Assembly: GCF_900109665.1 (NCBI RefSeq)
Contig: NZ_FOAO01000021.1
Span: 1 to 64,000 of the forward strand
Length of the DNA: 64,000 bases
Direction of reading: 5' to 3'
Source: Blastococcus sp. DSM 46786
GTDB taxonomy: Bacteria; Actinomycetota; Actinomycetes; Mycobacteriales; Geodermatophilaceae
Positions 1 to 8,888 of this stretch are shown in pieces (position 1 is the first letter of the stretch; each line of letters starts with the position of its first letter). Made by a program: the position numbers and the translations under genes. The notes beneath the pieces are model-generated. The model had not been told where the DNA came from. It made no database searches and was given only the letters and a program-made list of their open reading frames with translations.

Positions 1-3000
1 GTCGGGTCGACGTAGTTGATGGGGTTGCTGGCGGCGTATTCGTAGCGGTTGGCGCGGGTGGGGTCGGCAAGTGTTTCGAGACTGTCGGGCTGGGTGAAGC
101 GGCCGGTGGCCGGGTCGTACCAGCGCTGCCCGAAGTGGACGAGGGTGCTGTTGGGGTCGTCGATGCCGCCGGCGTAGCCGTAGGGGTTGAAGCGGGTGAC
201 CTCGGCGGCGTTTTGCCCGGGAGTGGTGACGCCCCAAGGGTCGTAGCTGTAGGTGCCGGTGGTGGCCCCGTTCTGGTTGGTCAGGTGGGTGACCGAGCCC
301 AGGCCGTCCTGGGTGTAGTAGTGAACCTGGCCGTCGGGAGTGCGCAGGGCGATGGGGGTGCCCTGGGGGTCGTGGACGAGGAAGGCGGTGTTGTCCAGGG
401 TGTTCAGCCCCACGGTGTGGGCCTTGACCAGCGGGATGCCGTTGGCGTCGGTGCGGCCGTAGGCGTAGACGTTGTTCAGCCCGCCGGCCCGGGTCTCGCG
501 GATGAGCTCGGTCTGGTCGGTGCCGGCGTACTCGTAGGCGCTGGTGGTGGTGCTGGTGGCCAGGCGGGTCATCTGGCCGTCGGCCTTGTAGACCGCCGAG
601 CCCAGTCCGACGATCCCCGTCTGATTGCCGGCGGAGTCGTAGCTGTTGCCGGTGCCGGTGAGCTGGTCGGCGGCGTTGACCGTCTGGGTCTGGACGACCG
701 CGCCGTTCTTGGTGGTCTGGGTGCGGTTGCCGTTGGCGTCGTAGCTGTAGGTCCAGCTGTCCCCGCCGGGGGTGGTGGCCGAGGTGAGCCGGTTGGCGGT
801 GTCGTAGCAGTAGCTGGTCACCAGGCCGGTGAGGTGGTCGGTCTGCTGGTGGCGCAGGGCGGTGTCGGTGCCGGCCGCCGGGCCGCTAGGGCAGGCGCCG
901 GCGCCGAGGGCGGCGTAGGAGTAGGACAGGTCAGATACCCGGTTCGCGTCGTCGCTGCTCTGTCCGGTGGTGATCCGGGTGATCCGCCCGGCGCTGTCGT
1001 AGCTGGTGCGGGTGTGCGCGGCCCAGGAGGTGTGGGCAGTGTCGGTGTCGTTCCAGGTGTCCACGCGGCGGCCGTTGCTGTCGTAGCCGAAGTCGGTGGC
1101 CGACCCGTCAGGCAGCGTCATCCGCGTGACCAGGTTGCGGGTGTCGTAGCTGTAGCTGGTGGTGCCACCGGGGTCGACCTCGGTGGCCAGATTGCCCACC
1201 TTGTCGTAGCCGTAGTCGACGGTGATGTGCCGCTGGATGGAGTGCACCCGGGAGGTGAGCCGGCCCAGCGGGTCGTAGCCGTAGGTGGTGGTGCCGGAGT
1301 TGTCCTGCCGGGAGGTCTGGTGACCGCGGGTGTCGTAGCGGTAGTAGATGGTGCTGCTGCCGGCGGAGAAGTTGATCTGAGTGGTCCGGTCCCCGGCGTC
1401 GTACCGGTAGGTCTGGGTGATCCCGTTGCCGTTGGTGAAGGTGGCCAGCCGGCCGAACCCGTCGTAGGTGTAGTTCCGCTGGGCCAGGCTGCTGTCGGCC
1501 GGTGGGGTGATGGCGGTGAGCTGCTTGTCGGAGTTGTAGGTGTAGCTGGTGACCGCACCGGAGGGGCTGGTGGAGTCCTTGACCGTGCCGTCGGCGTTGT
1601 AGGTCACCGAGGCGCTGCTGCTGGCGGCGTCGGTGGCCGACAGGCCGTTGCCGGCGCCGTCGTAGGTGAACAGGCTCTGGTTGCCCTGGGCGTCGGTGGC
1701 ACTGGCCGGGAGGTACTGCGCGGCCCCGGTGTTGCCGTAGGTGAACGCCGAGGCGGCGCCGGTGGCGGCCTGCACCCCGGTGAGGGACTCCCCGCCGTTG
1801 GCGTCGTAGCTGGCGGTGGTGGTGGCCCCGGCGGCGTCGGTGGCCGAGGCGACGTCCAGGAACGGCGTGTACGTGGTCGACCGCTGGTGCCCGGCCGGGT
1901 CCGTGACCGAGGCGATGAGCTTCATGCCGTCGCCGGTGAGCTCATACGTGCTGTGCGGGACCGTGGTCACCGCCTGGCCCTGGTCGGTGTTGGCGTCGGC
2001 GAGGTAGGTGTGTGCGTCGTCGTAGCCGAACCGAGTGACCGCGCCGGAGGCGCTGGTGCCGGTCGGCTGATCGACCGAGAGCACCCGGCCCAGATCGTCG
2101 TAGCCGAAGCGGGTGACCACGTTGCCCGGGGCGGTGATCGAGGCCAGCCGGCCCGCGGCGTCGTAGCCCAGCTGGCTGGCCCGGCCCAGCGCGTCGGTGA
2201 CGGTCTGCAGGCGGCCGGCGGCGTCGTAGTCGTAGGCCACCGAGCGGTTGCTCAGGTTGGAGGAGGCGGCCGGGGTCTGGGTGAGCTCGGTGATCTGCTT
2301 GGAGCCGCCACCGGCGGTGCCCACCTGCAGCGTCCGGGCGGCGGCCGGCCCCTGGTCGCTCACCACCTCGGTCAGCGCCAACCCGCTGTAGGCGAAGGTG
2401 GTCTGGTTGCCGTTGCGGTCGGTCAGCGTGGTCAGCTGACCCGCGGTGTTGAAGGCGCGGACGTCGCGGGAGGCGTGGTCGGTCAGCGACCAGCCACCGG
2501 CCGCGTCGCCGGTCAGGTCCATCTTGAACCCGGCCGGAGCGGTGTAGGCGGTGCCGCCGGCGGGCTGGAACACTCCGGTCAGCCCGTTGGGCCCGTAGTA
2601 GGTGATGATGCCGCTGGTGGCTTCCCGGCTCAGGTAGACATCCGAACCGGTGGACAGCCGCCAGCCGGAGCTGAGCGAGGTCTGGAAGCCGTCCCCGCCC
2701 CGCCACTGGCTCAGGCTGTTGTAGACCGCGCCCACGGAGAGGTCACCGGCCACGCGCGGCAGGGTCAGACCGGGCAGGGAGATCATCAGGTTGCCGCTGC
2801 CGGTGTCGACCCTGGCCTGGGCGGTGTCGCTGATCGTGAACGGCACCGTAGAGGCACCCGGCCGCGGCCCGGCACCCAGGCTGCCGGCCACCTGCCCGGT
2901 CTCGACGGCCGAGGAGGTGCAGCCGGTGGTGTCGCACAGCTCAGCCCGGTACTCGAACGTCTCCTGGATGCTGAGCTCACCGGCCGGGACCTGCGCGGTA

Positions 3001-3305
3001 CCGGTGGAGCCACTGACGGTCGTGCCGTCAAGCAGGTTCCACGTCGAGGAGCCGACGGTACGCGCATAGAACTTCAGCGACTGCCCCGACACCCCCGCCG
3101 GCGCGCTGGCCTTGAGCACCGGCTGCAGCGTCGCGGAGACGACCTGGTCCACCTCCGGGCCGCTGGACGGCGCGGCCAGCACCCCGGTGACCTGGCCCAT
3201 CACCACCGCGGCCGCCACCGTGCCGACCGTAGCCATCTGGGAGGCGCGCCGGCGCCCCCGCCTTCTGAACGCTGACGTGCTCGACGACTGACTGAGCATG
3301 GACAT
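1..3305 (-). CDS. Secreted RHS/YD-repeat protein, C-terminus beyond the window
   Basis: The minus-strand frame is open from an ATG at 3305 (ribosome site GGTGAGG five bases before it) to the window edge, giving at least 1,101 codons. Residues 1-45 form a signal peptide: an arginine-rich start, a hydrophobic stretch and an A-x-A-like end near VLAAP. After about 250 residues of non-repeat sequence come many YD repeats of the type YGYD..GRL. Near the edge lies the RHS core: HFGQRWYDPATGRF, then ANRYEYAASNPINYVDP. In RHS proteins the core precedes a variable toxin or effector tip, so the tip and any immunity gene should lie just outside the window. Most likely a polymorphic-toxin delivery protein or a secreted wall-associated RHS protein; the activity cannot be read here. 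Confidence 0.9.
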   Translation of the reverse strand, partial: MSMLSQSSSTSAFRRRGRRRASQMATVGTVAAAVVMGQVTGVLAAPSSGPEVDQVVSATLQPVLKASAPAGVSGQSLKFYARTVGSSTWNLLDGTTVSGSTGTAQVPAGELSIQETFEYRAELCDTTGCTSSAVETGQVAGSLGAGPRPGASTVPFTISDTAQARVDTGSGNLMISLPGLTLPRVAGDLSVGAVYNSLSQWRGGDGFQTSLSSGWRLSTGSDVYLSREATSGIITYYGPNGLTGVFQPAGGTAYTAPAGFKMDLTGDAAGGWSLTDHASRDVRAFNTAGQLTTLTDRNGNQTTFAYSGLALTEVVSDQGPAAARTLQVGTAGGGSKQITELTQTPAASSNLSNRSVAYDYDAAGRLQTVTDALGRASQLGYDAAGRLASITAPGNVVTRFGYDDLGRVLSVDQPTGTSASGAVTRFGYDDAHTYLADANTDQGQAVTTVPHSTYELTGDGMKLIASVTDPAGHQRSTTYTPFLDVASATDAAGATTTASYDANGGESLTGVQAATGAASAFTYGNTGAAQYLPASATDAQGNQSLFTYDGAGNGLSATDAASSSASVTYNADGTVKDSTSPSGAVTSYTYNSDKQLTAITPPADSSLAQRNYTYDGFGRLATFTNGNGITQTYRYDAGDRTTQINFSAGSSTIYYRYDTRGHQTSRQDNSGTTTYGYDPLGRLTSRVHSIQRHITVDYGYDKVGNLATEVDPGGTTSYSYDTRNLVTRMTLPDGSATDFGYDSNGRRVDTWNDTDTAHTSWAAHTRTSYDSAGRITRITTGQSSDDANRVSDLSYSYAALGAGACPSGPAAGTDTALRHQQTDHLTGLVTSYCYDTANRLTSATTPGGDSWTYSYDANGNRTQTTKNGAVVQTQTVNAADQLTGTGNSYDSAGNQTGIVGLGSAVYKADGQMTRLATSTTTSAYEYAGTDQTELIRETRAGGLNNVYAYGRTDANGIPLVKAHTVGLNTLDNTAFLVHDPQGTPIALRTPDGQVHYYTQDGLGSVTHLTNQNGATTGTYSYDPWGVTTPGQNAAEVTRFNPYGYAGGIDDPNSTLVHFGQRWYDPATGRFTQPDSLETLADPTRANRYEYAASNPINYVDP

Positions 3306-3372
3306 GCAGACCTCACCGGGACGCAGGGCAGATGGACGGTGAGCGCCCCTGGCTGGCGGCGCTCAAGGTCAA

Positions 3373-3401
3373 CCTTGCGGTGGCGCTATGCGACCGCAAG
3401 G
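3373..3401. other. 9-bp inverted repeat upstream of the RHS gene
   Basis: CCTTGCGGT at 3373-3381 and ACCGCAAGG at 3393-3401 are perfect complements separated by 11 bases. The element lies about 70 bases before the RHS start codon, in the 393-base gap between that gene and rpmB. It could be an operator or a 5' leader hairpin. Apart from this and the terminator at 3592-3622, I see nothing gene-like in the gap. Confidence 0.4.
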
Positions 3402-3591
3402 CTCCGCTGCGTTACCGATCGGGTGAACTCCTGGTTCCCCGGTGACACTCTGTTCAGGTCTGTGGCGAGCCGCTGACCTGCTTGGACCCGCCTCGGCCGC
3501 GAGGCGTGCGGACGGCTGGGCCGTAGCTCGGGTCTGCCGGGCGCCCGTGGGCGGCGCGAGGGCGGCGGATCGGGTGATGAGCGCACGCGAG

Positions 3592-3622
3592 GAGCCCCGG
3601 AGGTCGGTGACCTCCGGGGCTC
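3592..3622 (-). terminator. Terminator hairpin downstream of rpmB
   Basis: A perfect 13-bp stem (GAGCCCCGGAGGT at 3592-3604 pairs with 3610-3622) closes a 5-base loop. It starts about 77 bases past the rpmB stop, in the direction rpmB is read. There is no T-tract, which is usual for high-G+C actinobacterial hairpin terminators. Confidence 0.65.
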
Positions 3623-3698
3623 CCGGTGACGTGGTGGAACGGTCCCCGTCAGGGCCCCGACCCGAGCGTGCGAGGGGTGGGGGGACGGGGGTCCTTCT

Positions 3699-3890
3699 TC
3701 AGGCGCGGACGACCTTGCCGGCGCGGATGCACGAGGTGCACGCGTTGATCCGGCGACGGTTGCCGGGGGCGATCAGCGCCCGCACGGACTGGATGTTCGG
3801 GTTCCAACGGCGCGGCGTGCGGCGGTGCGAGTGCGACACCGACATACCGAAACCGGGGCCCTTGCCACACACATCGCACACGGCAGCCAC
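3699..3890 (-). CDS. rpmB: 50S ribosomal protein L28
   Basis: The 63-residue product matches the L28 family over its full length. It carries the cysteine pairs of the zinc-binding (C+) form: CDVC at residues 5-8 and CTSC near residue 53. The core reads GMSVSHSHRRTPRRWNPN. L28 is a protein of the large ribosomal subunit. GGGAG lies upstream of the ATG. The gene is divergent from the DAK-domain gene and transcribed toward the RHS gene. The order rpmB-DAK-recG is conserved in Actinobacteria, so the call is firm. Confidence 0.95.
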   Translation of the reverse strand: MAAVCDVCGKGPGFGMSVSHSHRRTPRRWNPNIQSVRALIAPGNRRRINACTSCIRAGKVVRA

Positions 3891-4050
3891 GGTGGATCAC
3901 TCCCAGAAGAATCGTTCACAGACGGCGGGGCAAGGCAGCACCCGCATCAAGACCGTCCAGCAGTCTAACCGCTCCGCGGACGTGATGTCGCAGCACCCTC
4001 CGGACCGGGGTTCGCGGCTCGCGCAGCGGGGTCCTGTCGGTGCCGGTGGG

Positions 4051-4056
4051 TAGCCT
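4051..4056 (+). promoter_or_regulatory. Probable -10 element of a leaderless DAK-gene mRNA
   Basis: TAGCCT fits the actinobacterial TANNNT -10 pattern and ends six bases before the GTG start codon at 4063. The transcript would then begin at or next to the start codon. No ribosome-binding site is present, which agrees with a leaderless mRNA. No convincing -35 is visible. Confidence 0.5.
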
Positions 4057-4062
4057 GCTCCC

Positions 4063-5661
4063 GTGCTGACGGCGCTGGACGACGCCGCGGTCGGTCAGTG
4101 GTGCCGCGCCGCGGTCGAGGCGCTGTCCGACTTCCGGGCGCGGCTGGACGACCTCAACGTCTTCCCGGTGCCGGACGGCGACACCGGCACCAACCTCCTG
4201 CACACCGCCGAGGGCGCGCTGGCGGCCCTGGACGAGGCGGCGCCCGGGGAGCCCGGCTGGGCGGTCGTCGCCCGGGGCGCGGTGCTGTCGGCCCGCGGCA
4301 ACTCCGGCACGATCCTGGCCCAGCTGCTGCGGGGCCTCGCCGATCAGCTGGCCGAGCAGCCCCCGGCCGACGGGCCGGTCCTCGCCTCCGCGCTGCGCAA
4401 GGCCGCCGAGAGCGCCTACACCGCCGTCGCCGATCCCGAGGAGGGCACCTTCCTCACCGTCGCCCGGGCCGCGGGGGAGGCCGCTGTGGCCGCCGTCGAC
4501 GAGGGGGAGACGGCGCTCGCCGACGTCGTCGGGGCCGCGGCCGACGGCGCGCATCGCGCCCTGGAGGGGACTCCCGACCAGCTCGCCGCGCTGCGCGAGG
4601 CCGGGGTGGTCGACGCGGGTGGCGCCGGGCTCTCCCTCGTCCTGGACGCCCTCGTCCGCACGGTCACCGGCGTGCAGCCGGTGCGCCCGGCCCTGGCCCG
4701 CCGCACGCACGGCCCGCACGACCACGTCCACACCCCGCACCAGCCGCCGCCCGGGCCGGGCAGCGAGGTGCAGTACCTGCTCGCCGACGCCGACGAGAGC
4801 TCGGTCGCCCGCCTCCACGAGCGGCTGGCCGGGCTCGGTGACAGCCTCGTCGTCGTCGGGGTGGACACGCCGACCGGCCGCGAGTGGAACGTCCACGTGC
4901 ACGTCTCCGACGTCGGCGCCGCCATCGAGGCGGGCATCGAGGCGGGCCGCCCGCACCGCATCACGGTCACCCCGCTGGCCCCGGTGCCCCCGGCGGCGCC
5001 GGTGCACGGCGTCCGGGCGGTCGTCGCGGCGGTGCACAGCGACGGGCTGGCCGAGCTCTTCCGCGCCGAGGGGTCCCGCGTCGTCGTCTGTGACCCCGGC
5101 GGGATCACCGAGGACGAGGTCTACGAGCAGATCGTCGCGGCCGCCGCCCAGGAGGTGGTGGTCCTTCCGAACGACGCCGGCCTGCACGCCGAGGCCTCCC
5201 GGGCGGCCGAGCGGGCGCGGGAGGCCGGCCGCGAGGTCGCCGTGGTGCCCACCCGCTCGCCGGTGCAGGGGCTGGCCGCGGTGGCCGTCGCCGATACGCA
5301 GCGGCGCTTCGGCGACGACGTCATCGCCATGGCCGAGGCCGCCGCCGCGACCCGGTGGGCCGAGCTCTCCGTCGCCGAGCAGGAGGCGCTCACCTCCGCG
5401 GGCCGCTGCCACCCCGGCGACGTGCTCGGCTCGGCCGAGGGCGACGTCGTGGTGATCGGCGCCGGGCTCGCCGCCGTCGCCTGCGACCTGCTCGACCGGC
5501 TGCTCTCCGCGGGCGGGGAGATGGCCACCCTGGTCGTCGGCCCCGACGAAGAGCTCGGCGACGCGGTCTGCGCCCACCTGTCGTCGGCGCACCCCACCGT
5601 CGAGGTGGTGCGCTACGGCGGCGGCCCCGGCTCGCTGCCCCTGCAGATCGGGGTCGAGTGA
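4063..5661 (+). CDS. DAK2-domain kinase, YloV/FakA-like
   Basis: The 532-residue protein has an N-terminal DhaL/DAK2 kinase domain. The metal- and nucleotide-binding motif PVPDGDTGTN lies near residues 35-44, followed by ARGNSGTILAQ and DAGGAG. The middle and C-terminal regions match the DegV-like part of YloV/FakA proteins. In Firmicutes, FakA phosphorylates fatty acids carried by a separate FakB protein; whether that holds here is an inference, and no fakB is in the window. The gene sits between rpmB and recG, its usual actinobacterial place, and its stop lies one base before the recG start. The GTG start probably lies at the 5' end of a leaderless transcript. Confidence 0.85.
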   Translation: MLTALDDAAVGQWCRAAVEALSDFRARLDDLNVFPVPDGDTGTNLLHTAEGALAALDEAAPGEPGWAVVARGAVLSARGNSGTILAQLLRGLADQLAEQPPADGPVLASALRKAAESAYTAVADPEEGTFLTVARAAGEAAVAAVDEGETALADVVGAAADGAHRALEGTPDQLAALREAGVVDAGGAGLSLVLDALVRTVTGVQPVRPALARRTHGPHDHVHTPHQPPPGPGSEVQYLLADADESSVARLHERLAGLGDSLVVVGVDTPTGREWNVHVHVSDVGAAIEAGIEAGRPHRITVTPLAPVPPAAPVHGVRAVVAAVHSDGLAELFRAEGSRVVVCDPGGITEDEVYEQIVAAAAQEVVVLPNDAGLHAEASRAAERAREAGREVAVVPTRSPVQGLAAVAVADTQRRFGDDVIAMAEAAAATRWAELSVAEQEALTSAGRCHPGDVLGSAEGDVVVIGAGLAAVACDLLDRLLSAGGEMATLVVGPDEELGDAVCAHLSSAHPTVEVVRYGGGPGSLPLQIGVE

Positions 5662-5662
5662 C

Positions 5663-7855
5663 GTGGCGGTGACGCTGGAGACCCCGCTGGCGAAGGTGCT
5701 CGGGCCCAAGACCGCCACCGGCATGGCCGAGCAGCTGGGCCTGCACACGGTGCGCCACCTGCTGCGCCACTACCCGCGCCGCTACGCCCGGCGCGGGGAG
5801 ATGGCCCGCCTCGACGACCTGCAGCCCGGCGACCGGGTGACGGTGCTCGCCCAGGTGAAGACGGTCAGCACCCGGCCGATGCGGCAGCGCCGGGGCATGC
5901 TCACCGAGGTCACCGTGGGCGACGGCGCCAGCACCATGAAGCTGGTCTTCTTCAGCCACCGGCACGCCCGCCTCGCGCCCGGGGTGTGGGGCATGTTCGC
6001 CGGCACCGTCGGCACCTACCAGGGCAAGCTGCAGTTCACCCACCCCGACATGCACCTGCTCAGCGGCGACGACGATGACGACGACTGGGCCCGCGAGCTG
6101 GTGCCGATCTACCCGGCGAGCAAGGACGTCTCCAGCTGGGTGATCCAGAAGTCGGTCAAGCTGCTGCTCGGCGGGGCGGGCAACCTCGCCGACCTGGTCA
6201 CCGACCCGCTGCCCGACGAGATCCGCGCCCGGCACGGCCTGCTGTCGCTGCCGGCGGCGCTGCTCGACATCCACCGCCCCACCACCAGCCAGGACGTCGA
6301 GCGCGCCGAGCACCGGCTGAAGTGGGACGAGGCGCTCACCCTCCAGCTGACCCTCGCCGCCCGGCGCCGGGCGGCCGCGCTGGAGCCGGGCACCGCCCGC
6401 CCGCGGAAGCCGGGGGGCCTGCTCGACGCCGTCGACGCCGCCCTGCCGTTCGCGCTCACCGACGGCCAGCGGGCGGTCGGGGAGGAGCTGGCCGCCGAGC
6501 TGGACCGCGACCAGCCGATGCACCGGCTGCTCCAGGGCGAGGTGGGCTCCGGCAAGACCGTCGTCGCCCTCCGCGCGATGGCACAGGTCGTGGACGCCGG
6601 CGGCCAGGCCGCCCTGCTCGCCCCCACCGAGGTGCTCGCCGCCCAGCACGCCCGCGGCATCCGCGCCCTGCTCGGCCCGCTCGGCCGCGCCGGGGAGATC
6701 GACGGCGACCCCGCCGGCACCCGCGTCACCCTGCTCACCGGCTCGCTCAAGGCCGCGCCGCGCCGCGAGGCCCGCGCCGAGGTGGCCGAGGGGCGGGCCG
6801 GCATCGTCGTCGGCACCCATGCGCTGCTGCAGGAGGGCGTGGAGTTCGCCGACCTCGGCCTCGTCGTCGTCGACGAGCAGCACCGCTTCGGCGTCGAGCA
6901 GCGCGACGCGCTGCGGGCCAAGGGCAGCCGGCCCCCGCACGTGCTCGTGATGACGGCGACGCCGATCCCGCGCACCGTCGCCATGACCGTCTACGGCGAC
7001 CTGGAGATCTCCACGCTGCGGCAGCTGCCGAGCGGGCGCGGGGGCGTCGCCAGCTCGGTGGTGCCGGTCGTGGAGAAGCCCGGCTGGCTCGACCGGGCCT
7101 GGGCGCGGCTGCGCGAGGAGGTGGCCGCCGGCCGGCAGGCCTACGTGGTCTGCCCCCGGATCGGTGACGTCCCCGGCGCCGACGACCAGCCCGAGGACGC
7201 CGACGGCGCGCCGCCGGAGGAGGAGGGGCGCAGCGACCGCCGGCCCCCGCTCGCCGTCCTCGACGTCGCCGAGGCGCTGCGTGCCGGTCCGCTGGCCGGC
7301 CTGCGCCTGGAGGTCCTGCACGGGCGGATGACCCCCGAGGAGAAGGACGGCGTCATGCGCGCCTTCGCCGACGGGGCGACCGACGTGCTGGTGGCCACCA
7401 CCGTGGTCGAGGTGGGGGTCGACGTGCCCAACGCCACGGTGATGGTGGTCATGGACGCCGACCGGTTCGGGGTCAGCCAGCTGCACCAGCTGCGTGGCCG
7501 CGTCGCGCGGGGGAGGCACGCCGGGCTGTGCCTGCTGGTCAGCGAGGCCCCGACGTCGTCCCCGACCGGGCAGCGGCTGGCCGCGGTCGCCGCGACCTCC
7601 GACGGCTTCGAGCTGGCGCGGCTGGACCTGGAGACCCGGCGGGAGGGCGACGTCCTCGGCGCCGCCCAGTCCGGGCGCCGCTCGACCATCAAGCTGCTCT
7701 CGCTGCTGGAGGACGAGGAGCTGATCGCCGAGGCGCGGGCGGAGGCGACCGCGCTGCTGGCGACCGAGCGCGGGCTCGCCGACCACCCCGGTCTCGCCGC
7801 CGAGGTCGCGGCCCTGGCCAACGACGAGCGCGCCGAATGGCTCGAGAAGGCGTGA
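5663..7855 (+). CDS. recG: ATP-dependent DNA helicase RecG
   Basis: This 730-residue superfamily 2 helicase remodels stalled replication forks and Holliday junctions. The N-terminal wedge (OB-fold) domain covers about residues 1-200. The motor carries Walker A GEVGSGKT near residue 292, the DEAH-type box as VVDEQHRFG, MTATPIPRT as motif III, and the C-terminal helicase motifs around LVATTVVEVGVDVPNA and QLRGRVARG. Length is normal for the family. It starts with GTG one base after the preceding stop, and its TGA overlaps the rsmD start, so it is probably in an operon with both. Confidence 0.96.
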   Translation: MAVTLETPLAKVLGPKTATGMAEQLGLHTVRHLLRHYPRRYARRGEMARLDDLQPGDRVTVLAQVKTVSTRPMRQRRGMLTEVTVGDGASTMKLVFFSHRHARLAPGVWGMFAGTVGTYQGKLQFTHPDMHLLSGDDDDDDWARELVPIYPASKDVSSWVIQKSVKLLLGGAGNLADLVTDPLPDEIRARHGLLSLPAALLDIHRPTTSQDVERAEHRLKWDEALTLQLTLAARRRAAALEPGTARPRKPGGLLDAVDAALPFALTDGQRAVGEELAAELDRDQPMHRLLQGEVGSGKTVVALRAMAQVVDAGGQAALLAPTEVLAAQHARGIRALLGPLGRAGEIDGDPAGTRVTLLTGSLKAAPRREARAEVAEGRAGIVVGTHALLQEGVEFADLGLVVVDEQHRFGVEQRDALRAKGSRPPHVLVMTATPIPRTVAMTVYGDLEISTLRQLPSGRGGVASSVVPVVEKPGWLDRAWARLREEVAAGRQAYVVCPRIGDVPGADDQPEDADGAPPEEEGRSDRRPPLAVLDVAEALRAGPLAGLRLEVLHGRMTPEEKDGVMRAFADGATDVLVATTVVEVGVDVPNATVMVVMDADRFGVSQLHQLRGRVARGRHAGLCLLVSEAPTSSPTGQRLAAVAATSDGFELARLDLETRREGDVLGAAQSGRRSTIKLLSLLEDEELIAEARAEATALLATERGLADHPGLAAEVAALANDERAEWLEKA

Positions 7856-8406
7856 CCCGGATCATCGCGGGGCTCGCCGGTGGACGGCGCATCAGCGTTC
7901 CGCAGTCGGGCGTCCGGCCCACCGGGGACAAAGCCCGAGGTGCTCTGTTCAACTCCCTGGGGTCGCTGGTCGACCTCGAGGGGGCCGCGGTCCTGGACCT
8001 CTACGCCGGCTCCGGCGCGCTGGGCCTGGAGGCGCTCTCCCGCGGCGCGGCCACCGCGGTCTTCGTCGAGTCGGGCCCGAGGGTGCTGCCCGTGCTGCGG
8101 GCCAACCTCGCGGCGGTCGGGCTCCCCGGGGGACGGGTGGTGGCGGGCTCGGTGCCCGGTGTCGTCGCCGGCCCGGCGCCCCAGGCGTTCGACGTCGTCC
8201 TCGCCGACCCGCCCTACGACACGCCCGCCGCGGAGGTCTACGAGGTGCTCCGGGCGCTGGTGGAGGGGGAGTGGCTGGCCCCTGGCGGCGTGGTCGTGGT
8301 CGAGCGGCCCAGCCGGGAACGGGCGTGGGAGTGGCCGACACCCCTGGAAGGTCTGCGCGAGCGGCGCTACGGCGAGGCCGTGCTCCGGTACGGTCGGCGT
8401 CCGTGA
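7852..8406 (+). CDS. rsmD: 16S rRNA (guanine(966)-N2)-methyltransferase RsmD
   Basis: This 184-residue Rossmann-fold methyltransferase modifies G966 of 16S rRNA during 30S assembly. The SAM-binding loop LDLYAGSGALGLEAL and the catalytic D-P-P-Y motif (ADPPYD) are intact. The start chosen is GTG at 7852, inside the recG stop (GTGA), because it yields the family N-terminus VTRIIAG. An in-frame ATG at 7837 would add five residues and overlap recG further. The stop overlaps the coaD start in the same way, so translation is probably coupled. Confidence 0.93.
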   Translation: MTRIIAGLAGGRRISVPQSGVRPTGDKARGALFNSLGSLVDLEGAAVLDLYAGSGALGLEALSRGAATAVFVESGPRVLPVLRANLAAVGLPGGRVVAGSVPGVVAGPAPQAFDVVLADPPYDTPAAEVYEVLRALVEGEWLAPGGVVVVERPSRERAWEWPTPLEGLRERRYGEAVLRYGRRP

Positions 8407-8888
8407 GGCGTGCCGTCTGCCCAGGTTCCTTCGACCCGGTGACCAACGGGCACGTCGACGTCATCAACCGGGCCGCCGGGCTCTACGACGAACTGGTCGT
8501 GGCGGTGCTGGTGAACCCGGGCAAGGCGGGGCTGTTCTCCGTCGACGAGCGCATGGAGCTGCTCCGCGACGCCGCCGCCCACCTGCCCAACGTGCGCGTG
8601 GACAGCTTCCAGGGCCTGCTGGTCGACTACTGCCGCAGCCACGACATCCCGGTGATCGTCAAGGGGCTGCGGGCGGTGAGCGACTTCGAGTACGAGCTGC
8701 AGATGGCGCAGATGAACCGCGAGCTGGCCGCCATCGAGACGCTGTTCGTGCCGACCGCCCCGCAGGTCGGCCACCTCTCCTCGAGCCTGGTCAAGCAGAT
8801 CGCCGGCTTCGGCGGGGACGTCTCCCGGCTGGTGCCCAAGGCCGTCGACGACCGGCTGCGCGAGCGGGCCCGCGAGGCGCGCTCGTGA
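8403..8888 (+). CDS. coaD: Phosphopantetheine adenylyltransferase
   Basis: CoaD transfers AMP from ATP to 4'-phosphopantetheine, the penultimate step of coenzyme A synthesis. The 161 residues are the usual length. The nucleotidyltransferase signature is at the N-terminus: CPGSFDPVTNGHVD, with the H-x-G-H type TNGH. The C-terminal SSSLVKQI corresponds to the ISSTxVR motif. It starts at GTG in a four-base overlap with rsmD and ends in a four-base overlap with the DivIVA-like gene. Confidence 0.96.
   Translation: MRRAVCPGSFDPVTNGHVDVINRAAGLYDELVVAVLVNPGKAGLFSVDERMELLRDAAAHLPNVRVDSFQGLLVDYCRSHDIPVIVKGLRAVSDFEYELQMAQMNRELAAIETLFVPTAPQVGHLSSSLVKQIAGFGGDVSRLVPKAVDDRLRERAREARS

Noticed and set aside
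135-3275. A 1,046-residue open frame on the plus strand
   Set aside because: It is antisense to the RHS gene. Its product is a Gly/Val/Ala-rich low-complexity string, while the minus strand gives YD repeats, an RHS core and a signal peptide.
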